Source of the DNA: Liriodendron chinense
Lineage: Eukaryota > Streptophyta > Magnoliopsida > Magnoliales > Magnoliaceae
Direction of reading: 5' to 3'
Assembly: GCA_003013855.2 (NCBI GenBank)
Contig: ML058409.1
Location: 992,001 to 1,056,000, forward strand
DNA length: 64,000 bases
The notes below the pieces were generated by a model, which saw only the letters and a list, made by a program, of their open reading frames with translations, did no database searches and was not told the origin of the DNA. The first letter of the stretch is position 1; each line of letters starts with the position of its first letter. The position numbers and the translations under genes are program-made. Below are positions 10,871 to 21,550 of this stretch, one piece after another.

Positions 10871-13462
10871 CTACTGACGAGTGTGGTTCCTCCATTGCGG
10901 ATTGTATTGTTCCTGTGCTGAAATTGCCCCTTGCAAAATGACAGGTTCATATATGGGCTCGATGTATGATTGTGCTCCTTCCAGGACGACTGGTTCCCAA
11001 CATGAAGGGCTGTAAGATGCCCCTTGAACAACTGGCACATCATATGGAAGTGTTCCTTCAAGTACTACTAGCTCGGAGACTGAAGGAGGAAAGGGACTTG
11101 CCCCTTGCATGATCGGAGGAGGATTTGTTGGCCCATAAGTGTAGGCATGAATGGACTGGATGGGGGAGAAGAAGCGATCGAGGCGCTCTCCTTCTTCTAT
11201 GCTGTTGGCGGTGGGGCCACGAGATGAACTGGGATCCATCGAATGTTGAGGCAGAGGATTCTGAAGAATGTTGGTGGAAGCTGCTGCAGGAGTTCCAGGG
11301 ACCGAGATGATGATCTTTTGGTCGTCGATCAGATCTTGTATGGCATTCTTCAAAGTAAAGCATCGATCAGTGGTGTGGCCACGTCCTTGATGGTAGGCAC
11401 AATACTCATTTTCTCGGTAGTTTGGAGGTAGAGGATTTGGAGGAGGCCTGGGTGTCATCAGAGTGAGTGATTGCTTCTGTACCAGCATAGTCATGACTTG
11501 ACTAAGTGGTTGAGTGAGTGGAGTGAATTTCCTGAGCTCCCTGTAATTCTGCCTATTCTGGTATGAGTATTGACCGTTCCCTCTGAACTGCTGCTGTTGT
11601 CGAGGTGGTTGTGGCTGTGGTTGAGGATTCGGTTGCGGCTGATACCGCTGAGGTTGGTGCTGAACCTGATTCTACTGATGCTATTGACGTCCCTGTGGGG
11701 GAGCATATTGATTACCCTGAGCGGTGGTTCTGATGTTGTTTACCTCTGTCGGGCGGGGAGGAGAACCGCTGCGGTTTCCGTTCCCATATCCGATGTGTCT
11801 TCCCTCCACTTTGTTCCTCTTGACTGGAGCGCCTTGATGAGGCCATGGGGAGATTGTCCTGGCACGGATTCCTACTTCGACTTGCTCTCCAGCACGGATC
11901 AATTGTGAGAAATTCGCATATGGGTGCGAAATGAGATATCCAGATATGCCAGAATATGTTGAATGAACAATCATGGAGATTTGTTCTTCGTCGTCGATAG
12001 GTGTTCGCATTCTGGCTGCCATAACTCGGCAACGTCCCACATAAGCTGATAGTGTTTCATCACTCCTTTGCCTGAGAGCCGCGAGGTTCTGGGTGCCATG
12101 TTGAGATTGTATGAGAATCTGTCGACGAAAGCCTGGGAGAGTTGTTCCCAAGTCCTGATGCGGTGGCAGTCCACTGAGGTGTACCAATCTAGGGCATCGC
12201 CTTTCAGGGATTTTTGGAACAAGCGAATGAGGGCCCCTTCATTTCCTGAGATTGCACTCAACTCTCCACAAAAAGCCTAGAGATGTGCTGTGGGACAACC
12301 GCTACCATCATATCTTTTGAATTTTGGTACCTCAAAGTTTTGAGGTACTTGAGCATCTGGGAAAGGACACAAGTCTCTGAACTTGGTCGAAGGTAGATCT
12401 ATTCCTTGTTGCCGCTGAAGCTGGTTTTGTAAGATCTGGAACTGCTCCCGCAACTCGTCCAGTCCTGAGTGATCTGTTCGAGCGACTCGTGCCTCTTAGA
12501 GTAAGGCACGTTCTTCTTCGGCATAGTGGTTGATGTCTTCGACCCTATGGGCTTGCTGAAAAGCAACCGTGCGTTGCTGAAATTGATTTGATGACTGAAC
12601 TGGATTCTGATGAACTTGTGCTTGAAAGGACTGTAATTGAACTGGAGATTGTACTAATGGTTGAACTGGAACTTGCTAGAAATTAACTGGAGATTGCAGA
12701 ATTGAAGATTACTGGAAATTAACTAGAGTTTGTTGAATTAAAGATTGTTGAAAATTAACTGGGATCCTATCAGCGGGGATTTGCTGGAATTGAAAAGTGC
12801 TCCTGTTTGCAGGAGGCTGAGATGCTGGGAAGTGACCCCCTTGTTGGGTATTCGCCACTATCCGCTGATTGATGTGGGCTTGACACTGACCCCCCATTGT
12901 GGGCATTCGCCAGTGCTGTCCCTGTTGCTGAAAATTGAATTGAAATCCCATCGGCGGGGATGTGCTGAAATTGAAAAGGGGTCCCATCGGCGGGGACATG
13001 CTGAGAAAGGAAAGGAGTCCCATCGACGGGGACATGCTGAGATCCACTGAGACTGTTGTTTGCAAGATTGACTGGAAGCTGACTGGAAGTTCCTGCGACA
13101 GGAGTGCTCTGAGGCGGCCTTGTCGTTGCGGGAAGGTACTGAGGAGGATGCCCCATAGCGAAAGGTTGAGACGGCTGCTATCAATAGTCTTGGGCAGACT
13201 CCGATGGTTGTGCTTGATTTGAACTGGAGGCCGGAGGGACTCGGCATGGCTGCTGAGATTGCTGAATTGGGCCAACCTGATTGTTGGCTACTGTGGTAGC
13301 TTGTGCTTGCATGAATTGCAAGAGCATTTCTTGGATTACTCTCATTCCTTGTGCCAATTCTTGTATGATCGGCGTATTCTCAATTGGCTGTTGCGCTGGA
13401 GGTTGCGCTTTGGTGATTTCAAGAGCGGGGAAGGGGTGAGTTTCCTCTTCGTGGTCAGACAT
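10871..13462 (-). pseudogene. Tat1 gag
   Basis: Structural protein of the cytoplasmic particle. The start MSDHEEETHPFPALEI at 13462 is a plausible initiator about 245 bp inside the PBS. A Pro/Gln-rich N-terminus is followed by capsid sequence (ALDWYTSVD, then WEQLSQAFVDRF, then SDETLSAYVGRCRVM) and a zinc-knuckle-like CAYHQGRGHTTDRC (C-x2-H-x4-H-x4-C) near 11.40-11.36 kb. Most segments share the protease frame; the capsid piece at about 12.26-12.09 kb is shifted, implying two compensating indels. Several stop codons interrupt it, so it is non-functional. Confidence 0.75.
12946..13053 (-). repeat. 36-bp tandem repeats encoding 12-residue units in Tat1 gag
   Basis: Units start at 12946, 12982 and 13018, an exact 36-bp period sharing TCCCATCGGCGGGGA-like cores. 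A diverged copy sits near 12766. In the gag frame each unit encodes a 12-residue block with the pattern H-[VI]-P-[AV]-D-G. The period is a multiple of three, so copy number can change without frameshift. Confidence 0.75.
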
Positions 13463-13707
13463 GGCTTGCTGTGCCCGAGTGCAGATTATGCTGCGGAAGG
13501 GAAGTTGTTTCCGAATGCGTTGAGCCCGAGGAGGCGCAATGGTGAGGACTATACTCTACTCTTTTTGGGTTTTGGGATTTTCTATTTTTTTTTGTTTTGA
13601 TTTTGGGTAGAATGTTATGCAGATGAGATTGTATGAGGACTAATGACTTTCAAGTATAGGAATGATTTTGTTTTTCAAGTCGGATCACGACTAGGGGGAC
13701 TAGCAAT

Positions 13708-13725
13708 TCCCCAGCGGAGTCGCCA
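13708..13725 (-). promoter_or_regulatory. Primer-binding site of Tat1 (tRNA-Arg type)
   Basis: Read on the minus strand the site is TGGCGACTCCGCTGGGGA, three bases inside the LTR edge at 13729. From recall it matches the 3' end of plant tRNA-Arg(ACG) plus CCA with one mismatch. Ogre elements are reported to use tRNA-Arg. Confidence 0.8.
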
Positions 13726-13728
13726 TTC

Positions 13729-14460
13729 TGTGGACCCTCGCCGTTCCGTGCTCCCGACAACGTTCTCCCTTTCCTTTTGGAAAAAGAAGAAGAGGTGCGT
13801 ACGTGCGAATCGTCGTTTGTGCCACTGGCTCGCCTCGTTCTTGAGGGCTTTGTTTGGTTGTCGTGTTAAGCTGGATGTGATTAGATGAGTTTATATAAGA
13901 CCAGAGTCACCACTAGCCAGTTACTTCGATTCTACAGTCGGCTAGACCCCGTAGAAACGTTAGAGAAGGGGATCTAAAGATTCCTTCCTCTAAAATGACT
14001 CCTTTTGATCTGCGGCTAAAGATTCGAGGTAAGGGATCACGGTTACAGGGTGGGAAGAGGTTAAGCACCCCACACACTGCCCGTACCGAAGTACGGTCTC
14101 TACTTCACAGAATCGAACTAACACTTGAAAGTCTGTTTTAATCCTCGTATATTCTCATAGATGACATGATGCATGAATGCAGGTCTGAACAGTAAGAGCT
14201 TCTGATGGGCAGGTTTCCATTAACAGGCAAGCCCAGAGCATACGCTCGAACTGACAGGTGCTTTATGCGAGATGCATGCTGTGTGTTTGAATAATGAAAG
14301 TGCTCGTAGTGACTAATGTATGAATACAGGTCTGAATAGTAAGAGTTTTTGATGGGCAGGTTTCCATTAACAAGCAAGCCCAGAGCATACGCTCGAACTG
14401 ACAGGTGCTTTATGCAAGATGCATGTTGTGTGTTTGAATAATCAAAGTGCTTGTAGTGAA
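13729..14460 (-). repeat. Tat1 5' LTR (outer end not fixed) with internal 147-bp duplication
   Basis: The LTR edge TGTGGACCC is set by the adjacent PBS. Inside, a 147-bp unit is repeated head to tail: AGGTCTGAA..AGTAAGAG begins at 14181 and again at 14328. Both copies carry GGGCAGGTTTCCATTAACA and GAGCATACGCTCGAACTGAC, and the array ends near 14458. The LTR may extend further right; no partner LTR is in the window to set its end. Confidence 0.55.
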
Positions 14461-14951
14461 GCAGGGGGGTTGGAAGAAAAGTAAATGTTGCAATTATGCT
14501 AGATGCAAATGAGATGATGTTGGTAAAAGAGTAGCTGGATGGACGGTGGTGTCACAAGGATTAGCTTCGAGTGGCTGGATCAAGACTTGGATGGCTTGGG
14601 AGACTTGGACCAGTGGTCATGCATGTTTACAATGTTTTAATTAGAACATGCTTAAGATTGACTATCATGCATGTACCCTGGTTTAACAGATCGTTCCCCA
14701 TAATATTGGGATTTATTATTTTAGGGTGGATGGGGTCCAATACTTTCCCTCTGAACTTTTGCACACATATATAGTTATCCTTTTAGGGAGATGTCGAACC
14801 CTATTCACCTGAAATTGCTGAGTCGCGTTGAATTGGATATGACATCTCTTTTTTTTTACTTTAAGTTATGTAGTGTTCATGCATACCTGAATGTACTCTC
14901 TTTTGGTACTTGTACTCTGTTTGATGTTTTGTCATATTTGTGCAGATACTC
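14461..14951. other. Unassigned junction between Tat1 LTR and the Tat2 antisense gene
   Basis: About 490 bp that may hold the outer Tat1 LTR, remnants of a Tat2 3' LTR and the promoter/5' UTR of the antisense gene. A TTTGTGCAG acceptor-like site ends at 14944, just before the ATG at 14952, suggesting a 5' UTR intron. No boundary could be fixed. Confidence 0.35.
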
Positions 14952-17900
14952 ATGGCTGGTGGTTCCTCTAATGCTGGTCCTTCTGGCTCCAAGGCGGCTA
15001 CTCGTAAACACAAGAGATCCTCACCCAAGAAGGTGGCACGACCATCTGATCAGAATCCCCAATGGTTCCATCCGCCCGAAAAATTCAACTTTTACGAGCG
15101 CATCTTGACACTGTCGAAGAATGTGCAACGAAAGATTCTCTGCGAGAAGGCTTTACCGACCCCTCTTGATCAGGGCACTCAAGAAGAATGGGATGCATGT
15201 TATGCTCCCTTGCAAGGTTTCCGGACCGACGAAATTGTTAGGTCCGAAGAGGGTGAAGCTAGTCCAGTCGCGCCCATTCAATCTGTCAAACGGGGTTGCC
15301 CAAAGACGACCGAAAAAAGTGTCAAGAAAATCTATAAGGGAAAGCAAGCCAAGTCAAAATTTGATAAGATGAAAGTTGTCTGGTCTTCCGTTAAGTTGGC
15401 GGTGTCGTCGCTTATGATCCGCAACCCGTACACGAAGCAACACATTCGGTTCCCGAAGAGTTTTCAGTGGTATCGCTCTCTTCCGAGCATTGAGCCTTCA
15501 GACGTATGTCGTGCCAATTCTTTCTATAGCGTTGATTCCTAGACATCCATTCCAGAGACATTCCTCAACTATGCCATATTTAAGAATGGTACGCTTCAGT
15601 CTGTCTTGGGGAGAAGGACATGATCTTCTTATAGCCAAACCACGATCCCCACTAACCATTTCCAACCCATTATTATGAGACCCTGCGTTAGAGGTTCCAT
15701 CCTTTGACCAAGATAGAGATTTGGCCGACCGGTGGGTTTCGAACCCGAGGACATCTGAGCCCTCACCCTGGCTACGAAGCTTGAGCCAATCAAATCATCG
15801 AACAGCACGAAGATACTTTGAAGCAGGTGGGTCTCTTACGGGCTGTCCAAGCGACATCAAGTTATTTCTATAGGGAGTCGTGTGTGTGCAAGGGATTTCT
15901 GAACCATTGAAGTTCCATCACAAACTCCTTTCACTTGCCATATGGAGAAATGAGCATATCTCTTTGGGACCTGTACCGTATCACGGGTCTCCCTATTCAT
16001 GGCCAAATCTATGATGAATGGACTCCTAGTGACAAGGAGCTTTCCAAGAAGAAGAAGGGTGTAGATGAAGGTTTCTATTCTGAAGCCTGCTATGAATCGT
16101 TTGCGAAGCTACCACAATTTTTGGGTTCCACAGAGAAGGTGCCCTTTGAAGATTGGCTGATTTATTTTAGTCACGGTCTGAAGTGAGTTTCTTGACTCGA
16201 GTTGCGCTTCTGTATTCCGTTCCATCTTCTTCTTTTTGCTAATAATTTCCTTTCTCTCTCAGTTTGAACTATGCCCCATATGATGAAGGCCGCAAGGACA
16301 AACTGACTTTAGAGGCCAAGATGAAGACAAAATTTTCGAGGCCGAACAAGTTATCCCCTACCTGCGAGCTTGCTGGATTTCTACCATATTGGCTATGCTG
16401 CGTGGCCCTTCCGAGTTCTAAGCAGGTAGACAGCGTGAGGGTTTCCTGTTTTGCTGTAGTAGGGAGTCTAGCCAACGGTCACCGTTATGCACTAGCCCCG
16501 GCAGTTTCGTGCTCCATATATCGGGCCTTCGGCGGTGTCATCAGCAACAAGGGTTTCGCCTCTTTATGGGTTGAATTCATCCTTCTGCAGGTGTCATTAC
16601 GTTTTTGGCTGGCTCGGAGTATAATTTCCTTGGGTTTACGGCATGGAGCTCAAGGATTTCATTTGGAGAGGATCGGTTCCACTGCATGCCTTTCAGAAGC
16701 GGAAGATGAACAGTGAGAATCTGGCGACTATCGAGGCAAAGATTGCTCGTCATGATGACGTTGACTTCTTCCTTTTCTCGGGTACTAACAGTGAAGACTC
16801 GGTTTTGCTCGATGATGATGAAAGTTTTGGCTCCTACGGGCGTTGTTTTCTGATATCAATCCGCCCAGGCTCACTGCCATTAAGGGAGGGTGCTGAGTTT
16901 TGGAGAGAGTTGTACTACCCAAACAGATTTGCCCGTCAATTCGGTTACGATCAGGGGGTGCCTGAAACTCTTGAACCAGTGACGAGAGAACAGCGAGCTT
17001 ATGGTACAGGGTCGATCCACTGGAAATGGATGTGGTGGCAACTTTTGCTCACTAGATCGGGTTGTTCCTTCATTGTTTCGAGCACAGAGTATACTCCTGG
17101 CGCTACGTATGGTTGGATGAGATAGTGGGCTCACCAATACTCCTTTGTTCATAACAATTTGCATGTAGCTGACCCTATCTTCATTTCACCTCCGATTGTC
17201 AATCCTGCTCCTGCTGACGGCCTGGGTTATGTATCAGATCAGCTCCATCAACTGGCTACTCCGGGTGTGCAGAAATTTATGACCTCTCTGAATGTAATAA
17301 TTGATCAGGAGAAGCCCAAGCATACACTTAAAGGGTGGATCGCTTATGGGTAGAGGGTCACACTAAAAGGGAATCAGGATTCCCTGCTTGTTGGTCCCAT
17401 GACGGAGGGACAGAGAGAGCGTTATGATATTGGTAATGATGATGATGACGATGATGGTGAGGCTGGTGATGTCGATGAGGATGAAGATGCTAATGGGGAT
17501 GATGGTGGGGACAACAATGATGATGATGTTGGTGATGGCAACGATGGAGGGGGTGATGGTGATGATGATGATGAGGTTGATAGAGAGGGTGATAGGGAAG
17601 GTGGTGTTAATACGAGGGCAGATAGTGTTGCAGCAGAAACCTCGTCGATTGGTGGTCGGGGAAGCTATGATCAAAGTCCAGCGAGTCGGATGAGTTTATC
17701 CAGACGCTCTATTCTCGGAGATAGTGATTCTGAACCGTGTCCCGAGCGATTTAGGCCTCGAGTGAAGAACACCCATCGTGTTTCTATTGTTGATGGAGGA
17801 AAGGAAATTAAAGAAATATAGAAGCTGTTTAGGGCAAAAAAATTACAGAGTCGACTCTCCAAAGTTGCCAGCAGTGTTCCGACTAATAACGCAGGTGAAG

Positions 17901-20004
17901 CTAGGGAGTAGAGGTGGGCACAAACCAAGCCAGTTCGAAAGCTCGGCTCGGATTGGTTCGAAAAAGTTCGGTTTGGATTAGTTCGAATGGAAGTTCAAAC
18001 CAAACCAAGCCTCTAAGTTAAGCTCGTTTAAAAAAACAAACCAAGCTCAAACTAGGGCAGTACCAGCTCGGCTCGGCTCGAAGCTCGATTTGATTCAGCT
18101 CGGTTTGATTCGGCTCGTAGATTATAAGCACACTATTTCCTGTGGTGTGATCCACTTGAGCTTTAGATATGATTCCATTTTGGGATCATGTCCTAAAATG
18201 ATATGTAAAATAGATGGACAGCATGGATAATACATATACATGATGACATGATAATACATAATACATAATACATATACATGAATGCACACTGTTTCCTTGC
18301 ACTTGTAAAATTATGCTTGTGTACTTTTGTTTGGAAAATACTCTTACATGTCTATTTTGAAGTTGCACTCCTTTGGAGGATGTTAAACATCATATTGTGA
18401 GATACGTTTGTACTTTTTTTTTCTAACTTTTTAAATTTTTTTCTAATTAAATAAACAAGGAAAAAGAGAGCCGCTGCCTGTTTGAACTCGGCCCGGCCCG
18501 GTTCGAAATTTTCGACCAAACCAATCCCAGCTCGAACCAAATTTTTCTGGAGCAAACCAAACTCGGGCCGCATGGGTCGACCCGAAACCCAAACCAAACC
18601 GATCCACAAACTGCGGTGGTACAAAAAACAAGCCAAACCAAACTAGGGCTAACTCGGCTCGGCCCGGATCGTTGCCCACCTCTACTAGGGAGGAAGGGGA
18701 GATGAGCTCTCAAGCAGATCTGAGTGGAAATCGCACTACAAAGGAGGGTGATGATAACAAGCCAATATACGATAGATTTGTTCCCGAAGCAGATACAGAA
18801 CCCATCCCAATGGATCTTGATGGTGGGGTGCAAGCTGAAGATCCTCCTCTTTCCAACCCTGCTGATACTGAAGCTGTAGCTGACTCTACCCTTATTCCTG
18901 AGATAAGTGTTAATATCGTTGTAGAAGGGGTAGCAGTTCCCTCGACCCTACCAGACACTGAAGATACTATAGTTGAAGAGGTTGATCCGCCCCGTTTAGA
19001 GGCAATGGCTTCTGATGTTGCCAATGTGCCTGAGCCTGTCACAGAAGCATCCCCTGCTATTAAACTGGTTCAAAGGGCCACTGCCCCTGAGATCGTTGTA
19101 TTTTCCTCTCCTGAATTGCTTGAGCCAGCAACGGAGACTAAAATTGAATGTGCCCCAGCATCATCAACGCCCATTGCTTCGACTAGTGCACTGGTTGACG
19201 ATGTTCCTGTAATTGCTGGTATATTGTTTGTTTTTACTGTTTTGTCTATTTTCTTTCTTTTGTGGCTTCTATATATTGATGTTTATCATTGTTCTTTCAG
19301 TGACTGCTCCTGCCAGCGTCCCGGTACCCGTGGTTTTGCCTAAAGTTTTCATTTCATCTCTTCGAGGCTTGTCAAGGACCAAAGTGAATCTTCTGAAGAG
19401 CCTTCTGTCTGATATCGCTGACTCATTAAAGAATGGGGATGAATGGTCTATCTTAGATGAAGCACTCCAGGCACTAGAACTCAATGCTACATGGCTCGGG
19501 ATTGATGTCTCTTTGATAGCTAGCCACGTGGCTCAGTTCAAGGAAGGGATGACTCGAGTAAATGAGGCGAGGCACCTCAGGATTGACCCTTCTGTCGAGG
19601 AAAAGCACAATCATTTGCGGTCCCTTCTTCCGAAACTCGAATTACACGAGGCGGACATGGCTACAGTAAGGAAAGATTGGCAAATTGCTGATGCTGGATG
19701 TCAAGAGGCTACTGAACGTCTTGCGGAGATTGATAATGAGATGACACAGCTGCAAACTGAACGTTCGGTCGTCCATCTCAAAATTTCGAAGTTTAGTGGT
19801 CAGAAGGCTCGTCTGCAGTTATCCATCAACCAACAGGAAGCTAAGTGTAATGCTGTAAGGGCCCAGGTTATAAAATTGAAGCAGTCTCTCCAGGAAATTC
19901 TCGACCCTACCCAAGTCTTGGCGGAGGTTGAAGCAGTGCAGAAGGTGATTGAAGAATCTGCAGTTAACTTGTTAGAACAATGTTTGAAAACTTTGGATGC
20001 TTGA
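14952..20004 (+). pseudogene. Antisense plant-mobile-domain-like gene of Tat2, spliced and broken by a hAT element
   Basis: Opposite strand to Tat2 pol and 3' of its integrase. The start at 14952 gives a K/R/S-rich N-terminus. Plant-mobile-domain blocks follow: PYGEMSISLWDLYRITGLPI near 15.94 kb, CELAGFLPYWLC near 16.36 kb, and EFWRELYYPNRFARQFGYDQ near 16.9 kb. Then come an Asp-rich tract (17.42-17.58 kb), an acidic Pro/Glu-rich stretch and a C-terminal coiled coil (19.4-20.0 kb). Inferred introns: donor GTATGT at about 15505; 16183-16262 (GTGAGT..CTCTCAG); 19219-19300 (GTATAT..TTTCAG). The last two keep phase. TGA at 15908-15910 replaces an expected Trp; further stops lie near 17.12 kb and at 17819-17821. 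The hAT at 17909-18684 splits one exon. The gene is dead in this copy and its role is unknown. Confidence 0.65.
17909..18684. mobile_element. Non-autonomous hAT element, 776 bp, inside the Tat2 antisense gene
   Basis: Perfect 12-bp terminal inverted repeats TAGAGGTGGGCA / TGCCCACCTCTA are flanked by an exact 8-bp duplication CTAGGGAG at 17901-17908 and 18685-18692, diagnostic of the hAT superfamily. The subterminal regions are dense in short repeats (GCTCGG, GTTCGAA, AACCAAACC) of the kind hAT transposases bind. No transposase is encoded; open frames across the interior are products of the G/C-rich repeats. Removing the element and one duplication copy rejoins the host exon in phase. Confidence 0.93.
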
Positions 20005-20449
20005 ACTGTATCAATTTGTAATCTTTTTGAAATATGTTGTAATGAGAATATTGTGATGATATGTATACTATTTATGTGACTTTTGTTATACTTGATTTCT
20101 TCTCTATTTTTAAGTTTGAGGGTGAAATAGACTAGATCTTTTGAAATAAATGTCCCCCTGTTAGGATTAAGACCTACTCTTGCGCAAAATGGATGTGACT
20201 ATGTCCTGGTTTTAGGGCTTATCTTTCTATCCGATTTTTGGTAGTCTTGAGAGTGCGAGGTGGCATACTTGACATGTCTTGGGTCTTAATGACCTTCTTG
20301 ATACCTGTGTAAACACAAAGATTAGTACCTAGAATTGTAAGCGTTTACTGTCGTATTATTTCGCTTCTCTTGGTATTCTGTTTATTACACTTTCCCTCTG
20401 GTGGGGTGTTTATAAATCATGACAATAAACAAATACTAAGTGCAATATC
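20005..20449. other. Spacer between the Tat2 integrase end and the antisense gene 3' end
   Basis: This is the convergent 3' region of two opposite transcripts. It is AT-rich just after the antisense stop, consistent with 3' UTR, with a short CCCCC/GGGGG tract at 20154-20158. No gene or clear PPT-LTR junction is seen. Confidence 0.4.
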
Positions 20450-21550
20450 TTTCAGAAACCGTCCTTTCACCGGAGAACCGATGCCCTGTCTTTTGCAATT
20501 TATTACTCGATAGGCTCAATTGGAATATACTTCATCGATAATGCAGATGAGATCCCATTTTGGGTTGAATTTACTTTTCGATCCTTAGGCCAGTGCTGAA
20601 CGCTTCATCACTAGCACAAGATCACCCTTCTTGAATGATCTGCCCCTGACACGTTTATCGTACGCGGCTGAAATTTGCTTCTGATACATTTCGAGCCTTT
20701 GTTGAGCAGCGAGTCTCCTTTCATCTAAAGCATCGAGTTCAACCATTCTGATCTTGGCATTATGCTTGGTTGTCAGGGAGTGTCGGAGTGCAACCCATAG
20801 TAACTCAACCTGTATTTCCATCGGGATTACAGCTTCTGTACTGTATACCATCGAGTAGGGTGTAGCTCGAGTGGCTGTACGGTGTGTAGTCCGATATGCC
20901 CATAATGCCTCAAGCAATCGTCTGTCCCAGTCTTTCTTATTCTTTGTCATTGTCTTTTTTAGAATCTTCATGATAGTCTTATTGAATGCCTCGGCTAGTC
21001 CATTCGCAGGAGGATAATAAGGCGACGAATAGAAATGCTTGATCTTGAATTTCGTACATAGCTTATCGATAGTAGCATTTTTGAAGGGCGTTCCATTGTC
21101 CATGGTAATTCTCTCAGGGATATCATGTCGGTATAGGATGGTGTGACGAATGAAACCTTCGACATGTCTGGCCTTCACATTTCTCAGGGCAACTGCTTCA
21201 GCCCGCTTGGAGAAATAATCAATTGCGGCTAGAATGTACTGATGCCCCTGGGAAGATGGTGGACTAATCGGCCCGATCACATCCATGCCCCAAGCTGTGA
21301 AAGGCCAGGACATTACTGACTGATGTAATTCCTCTGGTGGTGAATGTATGATATCCGCGTGGATTGACACTGATGACATTTCTTGATGTACTTTATCGCA
21401 TCTTTCGTCATTGCAGGCCAATAGTAACCCATGTGTTGCACACAGTGATGTAAATTCTTGCCTCCCTGGTGAGCACCACATTCTCCTCCGTGAGCTTCTT
21501 TTAATGAAGCATATGCTTTGTCTCAACTCAGACATCGTAGTAATACTCAT
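20450..21550 (-). pseudogene. Tat2 integrase
   Basis: The catalytic core is complete: first Asp in WGMDVIGPI, second in MDNGTPF, and Glu in LAEAFNK. The region upstream of the core aligns poorly with an HHCC zinc domain, suggesting a frameshift there. The C-terminal part has RGRSFKKGDLVLV, then TAA at about 20588-20590; the frame continues through KFNPKWD to about 20.45 kb with another stop. The frame is offset by one register from RNase H upstream, so one indel separates them. Integrase here keeps its triad but cannot be made as a full polyprotein. Confidence 0.8.

Larger units (their letters stand above)
1..14460 (-). mobile_element. Tat1: TAT/Ogre-like Ty3/gypsy retrotransposon, decayed
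   Basis: Minus-strand element with gag (about 13.46-10.87 kb), aspartic protease (10.86-8.95 kb), RT (8.6-7.4 kb), RNase H plus a second RNase H (7.4-6.2 kb) and integrase (6.2-5.1 kb). The dual RNase H, a tRNA-Arg-like PBS at 13708-13725 and antisense genes 3' of pol are hallmarks of the TAT/Ogre lineage. The 5' LTR starts at 13729 and runs right. I could not fix its outer end, and no 3' LTR is visible, so the left end probably lies outside the window. Gag, protease and pol share one reading frame apart from one shifted capsid segment, so decay is mainly by stop codons. Confidence 0.8.

Noticed and set aside
14632..14687. Possible remnant of the Tat2 3' LTR (TGTTTTAATTAGAACATGC ... TTTAACA)
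   Set aside because: Ends resemble the 27759-28314 LTR, but only about 56 bp lie between them and the interior does not match; chance is likely.
17363..17674. Minus-strand frame rich in Ile/Thr and plus-strand Met-rich frame
   Set aside because: Shadows of the GATGATGAT tract that encodes the Asp-rich region of the Tat2 antisense gene.
18352..18833. Minus-strand open frames rich in W, F, G and R in the hAT element
   Set aside because: They are produced by GCTCGG/AACCAAACC subterminal repeats and do not resemble a transposase.
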